A stretch of 64,000 nt of DNA from SCTD01 sp963784675. Lineage in GTDB: Bacteria > Actinomycetota > Actinomycetes > Mycobacteriales > SCTD01. Below the pieces are notes generated by a model, which saw only the letters and a program-made list of their open reading frames with translations, had not been told where the DNA came from and did no database searches. The DNA lies in contig CAWASE010000012.1 in assembly GCA_963784675.1 (NCBI GenBank), positions 124,001 through 188,000 on the forward strand, written 5' to 3'. The translations under genes were made by a program, and so were the position numbers. Below are positions 36,046 to 44,260 of the stretch, piece by piece. The stretch's first letter is position 1, and every line of letters starts with the position of its first letter.

Positions 36046-36930
36046 CTAGGTGGACGGAGGCGCGGCCGCAGCGGGCGCCTGCGCCCCGTTCGAGGTCGCG
36101 GCCGACGCCGGCGGCAGCGGAGCCGGCGCCGCCAGGTTGAGCCGGGTGAAGGCCAGCGCCTCGGCCAGGTCGGACTCCCGCTCGGCCCGGTCGACGGCCT
36201 TGCGGGTGTTCACCTCGACCACCACCAGGCCCGAGAACCCTTGCACCGCGAGGCTCTCCAGCAGCTCGGCGCACGGCTGGTTGCCGCGCCCGGGCACCAG
36301 GTGCTCGTCGCGGGCCGTGCCGGTGCCGTCGGCGATGTGGATGTGGGCGAGCCGGTCCCCCATGACCTGCGCCATGGCCATCGCGTCGGACTGGCTGACC
36401 GCCGTGTGCGAGAGGTCGAGGGTGAAGTCGGGGAAGTCTTCGTCGGTCGGGTCCCAGTCGGGCGAGTAGGGCGTCACCTCCCGGCCGCGCGCCCGCAGCG
36501 GGAACATGTTCTCCACCGCGAAGCGCACGTCGGTCTCGCCCGACATCTGCTGGATGCCGCCGACGAACTGCCGCGCGTACTCGCGCTGCCAGCGGAACGG
36601 CGGGTGCACCACGACGGTCTCGGAGCCGCAGAGCTCGGCCGCCTCCTTCGCCCGCACGAGCTTGGCCCACGGGTCGGTGCCCCACACCCGCTGCGTGATG
36701 ACCAGGCAGGGTGCGTGCAGCGCCAGGATCGGCACCTGGTGGTAGTCCGAGAGCCGTCGCAGCGCGTTCACGTCCTGGCTCACGGGGTCGGTCCAGACCA
36801 TCACCTCGACGCCGTCGTAGCCGAGCCGCGCGGCCGTCTCGAAGGCGTTGGCCGTGGTCTCGGGGTACACGCTCGCCGTGGACAGCGCGACCTTGGCAGC
36901 CGGGACCTGGACGACGGGGGGCGGAGTCAT
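36046..36930 (-). CDS. Sugar phosphate isomerase/epimerase-type TIM barrel
   Basis: 294 aa of the AP-endonuclease-2/xylose-isomerase-like fold. Metal-binding positions are visible in VVVHPPF, FAVENMF, LDLSHTAVS, LAHIHIADG and VVVEVNT. The C-terminal 30 residues are Ala/Pro-rich and probably disordered. Often conserved beside ppx/gppA in actinomycetes; the substrate is unknown and an endonuclease function is less likely. Confidence 0.85.
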   Translation of the reverse strand: MTPPPVVQVPAAKVALSTASVYPETTANAFETAARLGYDGVEVMVWTDPVSQDVNALRRLSDYHQVPILALHAPCLVITQRVWGTDPWAKLVRAKEAAELCGSETVVVHPPFRWQREYARQFVGGIQQMSGETDVRFAVENMFPLRARGREVTPYSPDWDPTDEDFPDFTLDLSHTAVSQSDAMAMAQVMGDRLAHIHIADGTGTARDEHLVPGRGNQPCAELLESLAVQGFSGLVVVEVNTRKAVDRAERESDLAEALAFTRLNLAAPAPLPPASAATSNGAQAPAAAAPPST

Positions 36931-36975
36931 GAGGTCTCCAGGCTACGGTCCCGGGCCGTCGACGCAACCAGGAGA

Positions 36976-37908
36976 TCAGCCGCCGGCGAGCCAGTCCAGC
37001 CGGCGCAGGATCACGCCCTCGCGCAGGGCCCAGGGGCAGATCGACACCTGTTCCACCCCGAGGACGTCCAGCGTCGCCTGGGCGACGAGTGCCCCCGCCA
37101 GCAGCTGCTGCGCCCGGCCGGGCGACACCCCGGGCAGCCCGCTGCGCGCCGCGGTGGACATCGGCGCCAGCTCCGCGACGATGCGGTCCAGCCCGCTGCG
37201 CCGCAACCGTCGGGGCACCCGCGGCCCCTGGGCGTAGGGCGCCGCGCCGTCCAGCCGCGCCAGCGAGCGGAAGGTCTTGGACGTCGCCACGGCGCGGTCC
37301 GGCGGGCCGAGCGAGAGCAGCTCCTCCCGCACGCCGGCGACCTGCTCGCGCGCGTAGGCCCGCACGGCGTCGACGTCGCGACGGCGAGGCGGGTCGCCCG
37401 GCAGGCGGTCCCGGGTCAACCGGCCGGCCCCCAGCGGCAGCGAGAGCGCGATGTCGGGATCCTCGTCGCGACCGGTGGCGAGCTCGAGCGAGCCTCCGCC
37501 GATGTCGAGGCAGAGCAGCCGTCCCGAGCTCCAGCCGAACCAGCGCCGCACCGCCAGGAAGGTCAGCCGCGCCTCGTCCGAACCGGGCAGGACCAGCAGC
37601 TCGACACCCGTCTGCTCCCGGACGGCGGCCAGCACGTCTGCGGAGTCCGTGGCGTCGCGGACGGCCGAGGTCGCGAAGGCGACCAGATCCTCGACGCCCT
37701 CCTCGCGGGCGGCGCTGCGGGCCTCCTCGACCGCGGCGCACAGGGCCGCCGTCCCCCTCGGTCCGAGCGCGCCGTCCGCCTGCAGCAGCTCGGCCAGCCG
37801 GAGCTCTTCCTTGTGGGAGCGGACCGGGTCCGGATGACCACCCTGGTGCGCATCGACGACCAGCAGGTGGACGGTGTTGGAGCCCACGTCCAGCACCCCG
37901 AGCCGCAT
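36976..37908 (-). CDS. ppx: Ppx/GppA-family exopolyphosphatase/guanosine pentaphosphatase
   Basis: 310 aa. GVLDVGSNTVHLLVVDA is the first phosphate-binding loop, ATSAVRDATDS and VLPGSDEARLTF follow, CLDIGGGSLELATG is the second loop, and TSKTFRSLARL the third. It hydrolyses polyphosphate or pppGpp. Start ATG 37908 is preferred over the ATG six bases earlier because a TAGCGT -10 (37922-37917) places the transcript start at about 37908. It is divergent from the LOV phosphatase gene. Confidence 0.92.
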   Translation of the reverse strand: MRLGVLDVGSNTVHLLVVDAHQGGHPDPVRSHKEELRLAELLQADGALGPRGTAALCAAVEEARSAAREEGVEDLVAFATSAVRDATDSADVLAAVREQTGVELLVLPGSDEARLTFLAVRRWFGWSSGRLLCLDIGGGSLELATGRDEDPDIALSLPLGAGRLTRDRLPGDPPRRRDVDAVRAYAREQVAGVREELLSLGPPDRAVATSKTFRSLARLDGAAPYAQGPRVPRRLRRSGLDRIVAELAPMSTAARSGLPGVSPGRAQQLLAGALVAQATLDVLGVEQVSICPWALREGVILRRLDWLAGG

Positions 37909-37966
37909 GAGCATCCACGCTACCCAGCCGGCGTCCTGGTGCAGCTGTGATCCACTTCCGGGCACG

Positions 37967-37981
37967 TAGGCTCGACGGGTG
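37967..37981 (+). promoter_or_regulatory. -10 element and leaderless start of the LOV phosphatase gene
   Basis: TAGGCT (37967-37972) lies six bases before the GTG start at 37979. No -35 of good quality and no Shine-Dalgarno are present, so a leaderless transcript is likely. Confidence 0.5.
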
Positions 37982-40138
37982 TCCATACAGCACCGCGGGC
38001 CTACGGGCAGCCTTCGGCCGCAGCAGCAGACCGAGCTGCGGCGGGCCACCGCCGCCATCGTCGACGACGCCGTCCCGGACCGCGCCGATCCTGACGCGCT
38101 GCGCACGCGGCTGCCGTCGGTGCTGCACGACAGCCCCGCCGCCGTCCTGCTGCTGGACGTGCCGAACGGGCAGGTCGTGCAGGCGAACCCGGCCGGCCAC
38201 GACCTCGTCGACACCTCTCCGCTCCCCCTGCCCGCCGCAGCCTGGCGCGAGCTGGCCTCGCTGACCCGTTCGGACGGCACCTCCTACCCCGCCGGCGCCG
38301 ACCCGGTGAGCCGGCTGCTGGCCGGCGCCGAGGTCTCGGGCGAGCGGGTGCTGACCCGCGGGTCGCCCCAGTGGCTCACCGGCTGCCCGCTGCCCGGGTC
38401 GGACCCTGCGCTCGCCCTGCTCGTGCTGCTGCCGGTCGAGGCGACCGCCTCCGGCGCCGAGGTGCGCGACCGGGCCGTGGTGGCCGCCGGCCTGGCGTTC
38501 ACGATCAGCGACCCCCGGCAGCCGGACAACCCGCTGATCTTCGTCAACCCGGCCTTCGAGCGCACCACCGGCTACAGCGCCGAGGAGGTGCTGCACACCA
38601 ACTGCCGCTTCCTGCAGGGACCGGACACCGATCCCGCCGCCGTGCAGAAGATCCGGGACGTGCTGGCCAAGCGCGAGCACCGCAGCGTCACGCTGCTGAA
38701 CTACCGCAAGGACGGCACGGCCTTCTGGAACGAGGTGGCCCTGTCCCCGGTGTTCGACGGCGACGGCGAGCTCACGCACTACGTCGGCATCCAGTCCGAC
38801 GTGACGGTCCGGGTGGGCGTCGAGCAGGAGCGCAAGCGGCACCTGCTCGCCGAGCGCGAGGCCCGGATGGCCGCCGAAGGGGCGCAGCGCCGGCTGGCGC
38901 TGCTTGCCGAGGCCACCTCGATGCTCGCCAGCACCCTGGACGTCGACGAGTCCCTGGACCGGTTGACCGCCCTCGTCGTGCCGGTGCTCGCCGACTTCTG
39001 CACGGTGCACCTGCTCGACGACGACGGCGGCGTGCAACGGATCGCGGCGCGCCACCGCGATCCCGCCCAGGTCGGGCTGCTGCACCGCCTGGAGGAGCTC
39101 CAGTCCCAGGGCCTGTCCGGGCAGTCGGTGACCGAGCGGGTGCTGGCCGGGGCACCGGCCCAGCTGGTGCGGGTCGATGAGGAGGTCCTGGCGCAGGGCA
39201 TCCAGGACCCCGAGCTGCTGGAGGTCTTCCGCGCGCTCGAGATCACCTGGGCGATGGTCGTCCCGCTGCGGGCCCGTCGCAACGTGCTGGGCGTGCTGAC
39301 GCTGTTCGCCAGCACCTCCGGGCGCGACTTCAAGGAGGCCGACCTGTCGTTGGCCGCCGACCTCGGTCGCCGTGCGGCGCTCACCGTCGACAACGCCCGC
39401 CTCTACCAGCGCGAGCACCGTGTCGCCGAGCAGCTGCAGCGCAGCCTGCTGCCGGTGCTGCCGGTGGTCCCCGGTCTGGACGTCGCCTCCCGCTACCTGC
39501 CGGGTGTCACCGCAGCCCGGGTCGGCGGCGACTGGTACGACGTGCTGGTCCTGCCCGACGGCGCGGTCGGCGTCGCGATCGGTGACGTCATGGGCCACGA
39601 CCTCGCCGCCGCCGCCTCGATGGGACAGCTCCGCTCGGTGCTGCAGAGCTATGCCTGGCAGGGCAGCTCACCGCCCGTCGTGCTGGACCGGCTCGACCAG
39701 CTCGTGCAGGGCCTGTCCATGGCGCAGCTGGCGACCTGCGTCTACGGCCGGCTGGACCGGCCCACCTCCGAGCGTGCGGGCATGCTGCGGCTGGCGAACG
39801 CCGGGCACCTTCCCCCGGCGCTGCGCGAGCCGGACGGCACGGTCCGGCTGATCGCCACGTCGCCGGACCTGCTGGTCGGCGCCGCCCTGGGCACCCGCCG
39901 TACCGAGGTCGCCGTGCCGCTGCAGCCGGGATCGGTGCTCGTGCTGTGCACCGACGGTCTCGTCGAGCAGCGCGGACGCTCCCTGGACACCGGTCTGGTC
40001 GCCCTCCAGGACGCCCTCGCGAGCGCGCCGCTCGACGACGCGGAGGCCATCGCCGACCATCTCGTCGCCACCCTCGGCGGACCCGACCTGGAGGACGACG
40101 TCGCCCTGCTCGTGCTGCGGATCCTGAGTCCTGCGTGA
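37979..40138 (+). CDS. Blue-light (LOV) PAS-GAF-PP2C phosphatase
   Basis: 719 aa. Residues about 45-100 resemble a degenerate PAS; 165-278 form a LOV domain with TNCRFLQGPDTD (photoactive Cys 209), NYRKDGTAFWN (flavin-contacting Asn 241 and 251) and GIQSD (Gln 272). About 310-475 is a GAF domain (ADFCTVHLLDDDG, VVPLRARRNVLGVLTLF). About 490-717 is an RsbU/SpoIIE-type PP2C: GGDWYDVLVLPDG and GDVMGHDLAAAASM carry the metal-binding Asps, LANAGHLPP and CTDGLVE follow, and DDVALLVLR ends it. The photocycle residues are all present, so light should change phosphatase output, probably on an anti-anti-sigma (STAS) protein. No such partner is in the window. It overlaps the next gene at GTGA (40135-40138). 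Confidence 0.9.
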   Translation: MSIQHRGPTGSLRPQQQTELRRATAAIVDDAVPDRADPDALRTRLPSVLHDSPAAVLLLDVPNGQVVQANPAGHDLVDTSPLPLPAAAWRELASLTRSDGTSYPAGADPVSRLLAGAEVSGERVLTRGSPQWLTGCPLPGSDPALALLVLLPVEATASGAEVRDRAVVAAGLAFTISDPRQPDNPLIFVNPAFERTTGYSAEEVLHTNCRFLQGPDTDPAAVQKIRDVLAKREHRSVTLLNYRKDGTAFWNEVALSPVFDGDGELTHYVGIQSDVTVRVGVEQERKRHLLAEREARMAAEGAQRRLALLAEATSMLASTLDVDESLDRLTALVVPVLADFCTVHLLDDDGGVQRIAARHRDPAQVGLLHRLEELQSQGLSGQSVTERVLAGAPAQLVRVDEEVLAQGIQDPELLEVFRALEITWAMVVPLRARRNVLGVLTLFASTSGRDFKEADLSLAADLGRRAALTVDNARLYQREHRVAEQLQRSLLPVLPVVPGLDVASRYLPGVTAARVGGDWYDVLVLPDGAVGVAIGDVMGHDLAAAASMGQLRSVLQSYAWQGSSPPVVLDRLDQLVQGLSMAQLATCVYGRLDRPTSERAGMLRLANAGHLPPALREPDGTVRLIATSPDLLVGAALGTRRTEVAVPLQPGSVLVLCTDGLVEQRGRSLDTGLVALQDALASAPLDDAEAIADHLVATLGGPDLEDDVALLVLRILSPA

Positions 40139-40920
40139 CCGACCTGGGGATGCCCTCCGTGCGTCCCGAGGTTGCGCCGGACTTCGCCCGCGACTGGATC
40201 GAGTTCGTCGACCCGGCCGACAGCGAGAACCTGGTGCGGGCCGACCTGACCTGGCTGCTGTCGTCCTGGACGTGCATCTACGGGCGCGGCTGCCAGGGGG
40301 TCGTCGAGGGCCGTCCTGACGACGGCTGCTGCAGCCACGGGGCGTTCTACGCCGACGACGACGACCGTGCGCGCGTGGAAGGCTTTGCCGCCGCGCTCAC
40401 GCCGCAGTACTGGCAGTTCGCCTCCGTGGCAGCCGAGCTCGGCGTCTCGCAGGACGACGAGCTGGAGGGCGAGCCGGCGGTGCGCACGCGCACCGTCGAC
40501 GGGGCGTGCCTGTTCCTGAACCGGCCCGGCTTCTCCGGCGGAGCCGGGTGCGCGCTGCACGCGCTCGCCGACCGCACCGGCCGCCACCCGCTGCAGACCA
40601 AGCCCGACGTCTGCTGGCAGCTGCCCGTGCGTCGCGAGTCCGAGCGCGTCGACCGCGCCGACGAGGTGTCGATCGTCGTCACCTCGATCGGCGAGTTCGA
40701 CCGCCGCGGCTGGGGTCCGGGCGGCGCAGACCTGCACTGGTGGTGCTCGTCCTCACCCGACGCCCACGTGGGGACCGAGCCGCTGTACCTGTCCTACGGG
40801 CCCGAGCTCGCCGCGCTGCTCGGTCCGCTGGCCTACGCCGAGCTGGTGCAGCAGTGCGAGCAGCGCCTCGCCGGCCGCGGGAACGCCCACCCGGCGGCCG
40901 GTCAGACCTCGAGCTTGTAG
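40135..40920 (+). CDS. Cysteine-rich conserved protein coupled to the LOV phosphatase
   Basis: 261 aa, not assigned to a family with confidence. Cysteines cluster: WTCIYGRGCQGV, DGCCSHGAF, GACLF, GCALH, DVCWQL and HWWCSSS. Two Cys-rich segments with a following His resemble metal-chelating YkgJ-type proteins, and Fe-S or zinc binding is plausible. GTG 40135 overlaps the LOV gene stop by 4 bases, so both proteins are made together. At the 3' end it overlaps regX3 (convergent) by 19 bases. Role unknown. Confidence 0.7.
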   Translation: MTDLGMPSVRPEVAPDFARDWIEFVDPADSENLVRADLTWLLSSWTCIYGRGCQGVVEGRPDDGCCSHGAFYADDDDRARVEGFAAALTPQYWQFASVAAELGVSQDDELEGEPAVRTRTVDGACLFLNRPGFSGGAGCALHALADRTGRHPLQTKPDVCWQLPVRRESERVDRADEVSIVVTSIGEFDRRGWGPGGADLHWWCSSSPDAHVGTEPLYLSYGPELAALLGPLAYAELVQQCEQRLAGRGNAHPAAGQTSSL

Positions 40921-41582
40921 CCGAGCCCGCGCACCGTCACCAGGTAGCGGGGGGTGCCCGGGTCGGGTTCGATCTTGGAGCGCAGCCGCTTGACGTGCAC
41001 GTCCAGCGTCTTGGTGTCGCCCACGTAGTCGGCCCCCCAGATGCGGTCGATGAGCTGTCCGCGCGTGAGCACCCGGCCGGCGTTGCGCAGCAGCAGCTCG
41101 AGCAGCTCGAACTCCTTGAGCGGCATCGGGACGGTGACGCCGTCGACGGTGACCACGTGCCGCTCGACGTCCATGCGCACCGGACCGGACTCCAGGGCGG
41201 ACGCGGCCGGTTCGTCGGGCTCGGCGCCGCGACGCAGGACCGCCCGCACGCGGGCCACCAGCTCGCGCGAGCTGAAGGGCTTGGTGACGTAGTCGTCGGC
41301 GCCCAGCTCGAGCCCCACGACCTTGTCGATCTCGCTGTCACGGGCGGTCAGCATGATGACCGGGACGGACGACCTCGCCCGCAGCGCCCGGCACACCTCG
41401 GTGCCGGACAGGCCAGGCAGCATCAGGTCCAGCAGCACGATGTCCGCTCCGCCGCGGTCGAACTCGGCGAGCCCGTCGGGGCCGGTGGCCGCGACGACGA
41501 CCTCGAACCCCTCCTGGCGCAGCAGGTAGGAGAGCGGGTCGGAGATCGACTCCTCGTCCTCGACGACCAGCACGCGGGTCAC
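40902..41582 (-). CDS. regX3: Response regulator RegX3 (PhoP of Streptomyces type)
   Basis: 226 aa, OmpR family. The receiver has acidic pocket VEDEE, phospho-acceptor Asp in VLLDLMLPG, switch Thr in MLTAR and Lys in VTKPFSS; the C-terminal winged helix has MPLKEFELLELLLRN and TLDVHVKRLRSKIE. It activates phosphate-starvation genes. It is translationally coupled (4-base overlap) to the upstream kinase gene and convergent with the Cys-rich gene by 19 bases. Confidence 0.95.
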   Translation of the reverse strand: MTRVLVVEDEESISDPLSYLLRQEGFEVVVAATGPDGLAEFDRGGADIVLLDLMLPGLSGTEVCRALRARSSVPVIMLTARDSEIDKVVGLELGADDYVTKPFSSRELVARVRAVLRRGAEPDEPAASALESGPVRMDVERHVVTVDGVTVPMPLKEFELLELLLRNAGRVLTRGQLIDRIWGADYVGDTKTLDVHVKRLRSKIEPDPGTPRYLVTVRGLGYKLEV

Positions 41583-42775
41583 GCAGTCTCCCCCTCGGGA
41601 CTCTGCCCCGGGACCGCGATCTGCGGGACGGGGTCGGGCAGGTGCGCCGCGGACGGCGGCAGGCGCAGCGTGAACGTCGAGCCGGAGCCCTCGACGCTCC
41701 AGACGTTCACCTCGCCACCATGGTTGGTCGCGACGTGCTTGACGATCGCCAGCCCCAGGCCGGTGCCGCCGGTCGCCCGCGACCGGGCCGGGTCGGCGCG
41801 GTAGAAGCGTTCGAAGACCCGCTCCAGGTCCTTGTCGGCGATCCCCATCCCCTGGTCGGTCACCGAGATCTCGACCGCGTCGTCGCCGCGACGCACCGCG
41901 ACGGCCACCCGGGTCCGCTCCGGGCTGTAGTGCACGGCGTTCTCGATGAGGTTGCCGACCGCGGTGACGAGCTGGGTCTCGCTGCCGTCCACGGTGAGCA
42001 GCCGCTCGCCGCCCCGGACGATCTCGATGCCCCGCGAGGACGCGGCGGTGCGGGCCCGGTCCACCGCCTCGGCGACGACCTGGTCGACCGAGACGACCGT
42101 CGCGTCGGGCAGCGGGTCGGCGCCCTGCAGCCGGGACAGGTCGATGAGCTCCTGCACCAGCCGGCCCAACCGGCCCGCCTCGTGCTGGACGCGCCCGGCG
42201 AAACGCCGCACCGCGTCGGGGTCCTCGCTGGCGTCCTGCAGGGCCTCGGCCAGCAGCGCCATCGCACCGACCGGCGTCTTGAGCTCATGGCTGACGTTCG
42301 CGACGAAGTCGCGCCGGACCGCCTCGACGCGACGCGCCTCGGTGACGTCCTCGACCAGCAGCGCGACGTGGCCGGCGTCGCCCACCGGTGCGAGCCGGGC
42401 CCGCACCGCCTCCGGTACCCGTCCGAGCCGCGACACGGCCGGCTCGACCTGCAGCTCGCGGGCCTGCGAGGTGCGTCGGACGTCGCGCACCAGCCGGCGC
42501 AGCTCGGCGACCACGAGGCGGTCGCCGCGGACGACGCCGAGCTCGATCGCCGAGCGGTTGGACAGCACGACGTTGTCGCTCTCGTCGACGACGGCGATCG
42601 CGGCCGGCAGGGCGTCGATCACCTGGACCGAGGACGGGGCGGTGACCGGCGACGGCGTCGGCGCGGCGTCGGGCGGCTGCGTGCCGGTGCGCCCGAGCCG
42701 TCGGCCGACGACGAGCCCGAGCAGCAGCGCCAGCACGCCCACCACAGCGGCGAGGAGCACGCCGGACCCGGTCAC
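41579..42775 (-). CDS. senX3: Sensor histidine kinase SenX3 (PhoR-type)
   Basis: 398 aa. One N-terminal helix (GVLLAAVVGVLALLLGLVVG), a PAS domain (residues about 50-140, IAVVDESDNVVLSNRSA), H-box VANVSHELKTP, N-box GNLIENAVHYS, G-boxes DQGMGIAD and GTGLGLAIVKH. The lack of a large sensor domain agrees with kinases controlled by the phosphate transporter and PhoU. GTG 42775 has a TAGCAT -10 (42788-42783) seven bases upstream, so it is likely leaderless. Divergent from phoU with PHO-box-like repeats between. Confidence 0.94.
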   Translation of the reverse strand: MTGSGVLLAAVVGVLALLLGLVVGRRLGRTGTQPPDAAPTPSPVTAPSSVQVIDALPAAIAVVDESDNVVLSNRSAIELGVVRGDRLVVAELRRLVRDVRRTSQARELQVEPAVSRLGRVPEAVRARLAPVGDAGHVALLVEDVTEARRVEAVRRDFVANVSHELKTPVGAMALLAEALQDASEDPDAVRRFAGRVQHEAGRLGRLVQELIDLSRLQGADPLPDATVVSVDQVVAEAVDRARTAASSRGIEIVRGGERLLTVDGSETQLVTAVGNLIENAVHYSPERTRVAVAVRRGDDAVEISVTDQGMGIADKDLERVFERFYRADPARSRATGGTGLGLAIVKHVATNHGGEVNVWSVEGSGSTFTLRLPPSAAHLPDPVPQIAVPGQSPEGETA

Positions 42776-42824
42776 GCCGCTGATGCTAGGGGCGGGAGCA
42801 CGGCGTCCGGAGCAGGCGGACGAT

Positions 42825-42857
42825 GTTCACCTCGCAGACCGCGACGGTTCACGCGGG
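42825..42857 (+). promoter_or_regulatory. PHO-box-like 11-base direct repeats between senX3 and phoU
   Basis: GTTCACCTCGC (42825-42835), a degenerate unit (42836-42846) and GTTCACGCGGG (42847-42857): two clear units 22 bases apart, equal to two 11-base repeat steps. Actinomycete PHO boxes are 11-base direct repeats of GTTCACC type and occur in the phoU-phoRP intergenic region of Streptomyces. RegX3 binding here would regulate both divergent units. Confidence 0.65.
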
Positions 42858-42883
42858 CCGCCCGCGAAAGGTGCGTCGGCCCC

Positions 42884-42898
42884 TATCCTGGCGGTATG
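42884..42898 (+). promoter_or_regulatory. -10 element and leaderless start of phoU
   Basis: TATCCT (42884-42889) is six bases before ATG 42896; there is no ribosome-binding site. It lies 27 bases after the last PHO-box-like unit, a plausible activator position. Confidence 0.55.
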
Positions 42899-43549
42899 CG
42901 CGACATCTACCACGACGAGCTCGATGCCATCTCCACGAGCCTGGTGGAGATGACGAACCTGGTCGGCTCTGCGATGAGCCGCGCCACGACCGCGCTGCTC
43001 GACGCCGACCTCACCCTGGCCGAGAAGGTCATCAGCAACGACGAAGCCGTCGATGCTCGCTATCGCGACATCGAGCAGCGCGCCTTCGACCTGATGGCCC
43101 GGCAGCAGCCGGTGGCCAGCGACCTGCGCATCCTGGTCACCTCGCTGCGGATGGTGGCCGATCTCGAGCGCATGGGCGACAACGCCGCGCACGTCGCGAA
43201 GATCGCTCGTCGGCGTTATCCGGCGTCGGCCGTGCCGGCAGCGCTGAGGTCGACCATCCTGGAGATGGGCCACGCCGCGGAGGAGATCGTCGCCAAGGCG
43301 GGCAGCGTCATCGCCGGCCGCGACCTGGTCATGGCGGCGGCGCTGGAGAAGGACGACGACGTCATGGACGAGCTGCACCGCACGCTGTTCCGTCGGATCC
43401 TGGACGACGACTGGTCCGAGGGCGTCGAGGCGGCGATCGACCTGACGCTGTGCGGCCGTCACTACGAACGCTTCGCCGACCATGCGGTCTCGGTGGCGCG
43501 ACGGGTCATCTACCTGGTCACCGGCGAGAACGTCACCCAGCAGGGCTGA
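42896..43549 (+). CDS. phoU: Phosphate signalling protein PhoU
   Basis: 217 aa, two three-helix bundles. Metal-binding segments are seen in LVTSLRMVADLERMGDNAAHVAK and GRHYERFADHAVSVARRVIY. PhoU links the Pst transporter to SenX3. Length and motifs are normal. Start ATG 42896 follows from the -10 position and the family N-terminus MRDIYHDEL. Confidence 0.95.
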   Translation: MRDIYHDELDAISTSLVEMTNLVGSAMSRATTALLDADLTLAEKVISNDEAVDARYRDIEQRAFDLMARQQPVASDLRILVTSLRMVADLERMGDNAAHVAKIARRRYPASAVPAALRSTILEMGHAAEEIVAKAGSVIAGRDLVMAAALEKDDDVMDELHRTLFRRILDDDWSEGVEAAIDLTLCGRHYERFADHAVSVARRVIYLVTGENVTQQG

Positions 43550-43561
43550 GCCGCTGCGCCC

Positions 43562-44233
43562 TCAGCCGCGCTGGACGTTCTCCGGGCCCTTGCCGACGTA
43601 GGCGTCGACGAACCGCTGCAACGGCACCTGCTCGACGCTGCCGCACTGCAGCCGGCGGCCCCACGCCGTCGCCGCCACAGGGGTCGGCAGGCTCGCCCGC
43701 TCGGCCACGATGATGTCGCCCGGGTGGTCGGCCGCCAACGTCTCGAGCGCGGCAGCCTCGACCCCCGGCTGGTGCCAGAGCACGATGTAGCCGTGCTCCA
43801 TGGAGTGCACGAGCAGCCCGTCGGCGGGCACGCTGGAGCCGGCGTAGACCCCGGCTCGGGCGGCGGAGGGCAGATGCTGGCCGCCGGCGGGCGGGTTCAC
43901 GCCGTAGCCGGGGCTGGACACGTGCCCGTCGCCTGAGCCCTTCGGGTCGGCCTGCTCGTCGACGGTGCACGAGCCGGCCGTCAGCGCCTGCGTCAGCGAG
44001 GCGTCCTTGCGTCGCTCGGTGACCACGAACGCCGCGACGGCGACCAGAGCCCCGACCACCAGCAGCGCCCCGACGGTCAACCGGGTCCGGCGCTGCGACG
44101 CCGCTGCCCGCTCGGCAGCGACCAGGTCGTCCCGCTTGTGCTGGGCCGCCTCGGCGGCGTGCGGCGAGCGCGGCGGCGCCTTGCGCACGGGCGGGGGCGG
44201 GGCGGCGGAGCGCTTCTGCTTCTTCTTGGCCAT
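43562..44233 (-). CDS. DUF3105 membrane-anchored protein
   Basis: 223 aa. A basic N-terminus (MAKKKQKRS), one helix near 54-72 (LTVGALLVVGALVAVAAFVV) and an outer domain with YGVNPPAGGQHLP, ADGLLVHSMEHGYIVLWHQ and the conserved His-Glu-His pattern, as in DUF3105. Several His and a CGS near the end may bind metal. Function unknown. The extracytoplasmic domain is preceded by SCTVDEQ. No partner is apparent. Confidence 0.85.
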   Translation of the reverse strand: MAKKKQKRSAAPPPPVRKAPPRSPHAAEAAQHKRDDLVAAERAAASQRRTRLTVGALLVVGALVAVAAFVVTERRKDASLTQALTAGSCTVDEQADPKGSGDGHVSSPGYGVNPPAGGQHLPSAARAGVYAGSSVPADGLLVHSMEHGYIVLWHQPGVEAAALETLAADHPGDIIVAERASLPTPVAATAWGRRLQCGSVEQVPLQRFVDAYVGKGPENVQRG

Positions 44234-44260
44234 CAGCGGCTCAACGGGCCAGGCACGCGC

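Noticed and set aside
36020..39598. 1192-codon minus-strand frame across the isomerase, ppx and LOV genes
   Set aside because: Composition is low-complexity Arg/Gly/Ala; it runs antisense to the LOV phosphatase and through the other two in wrong frames.
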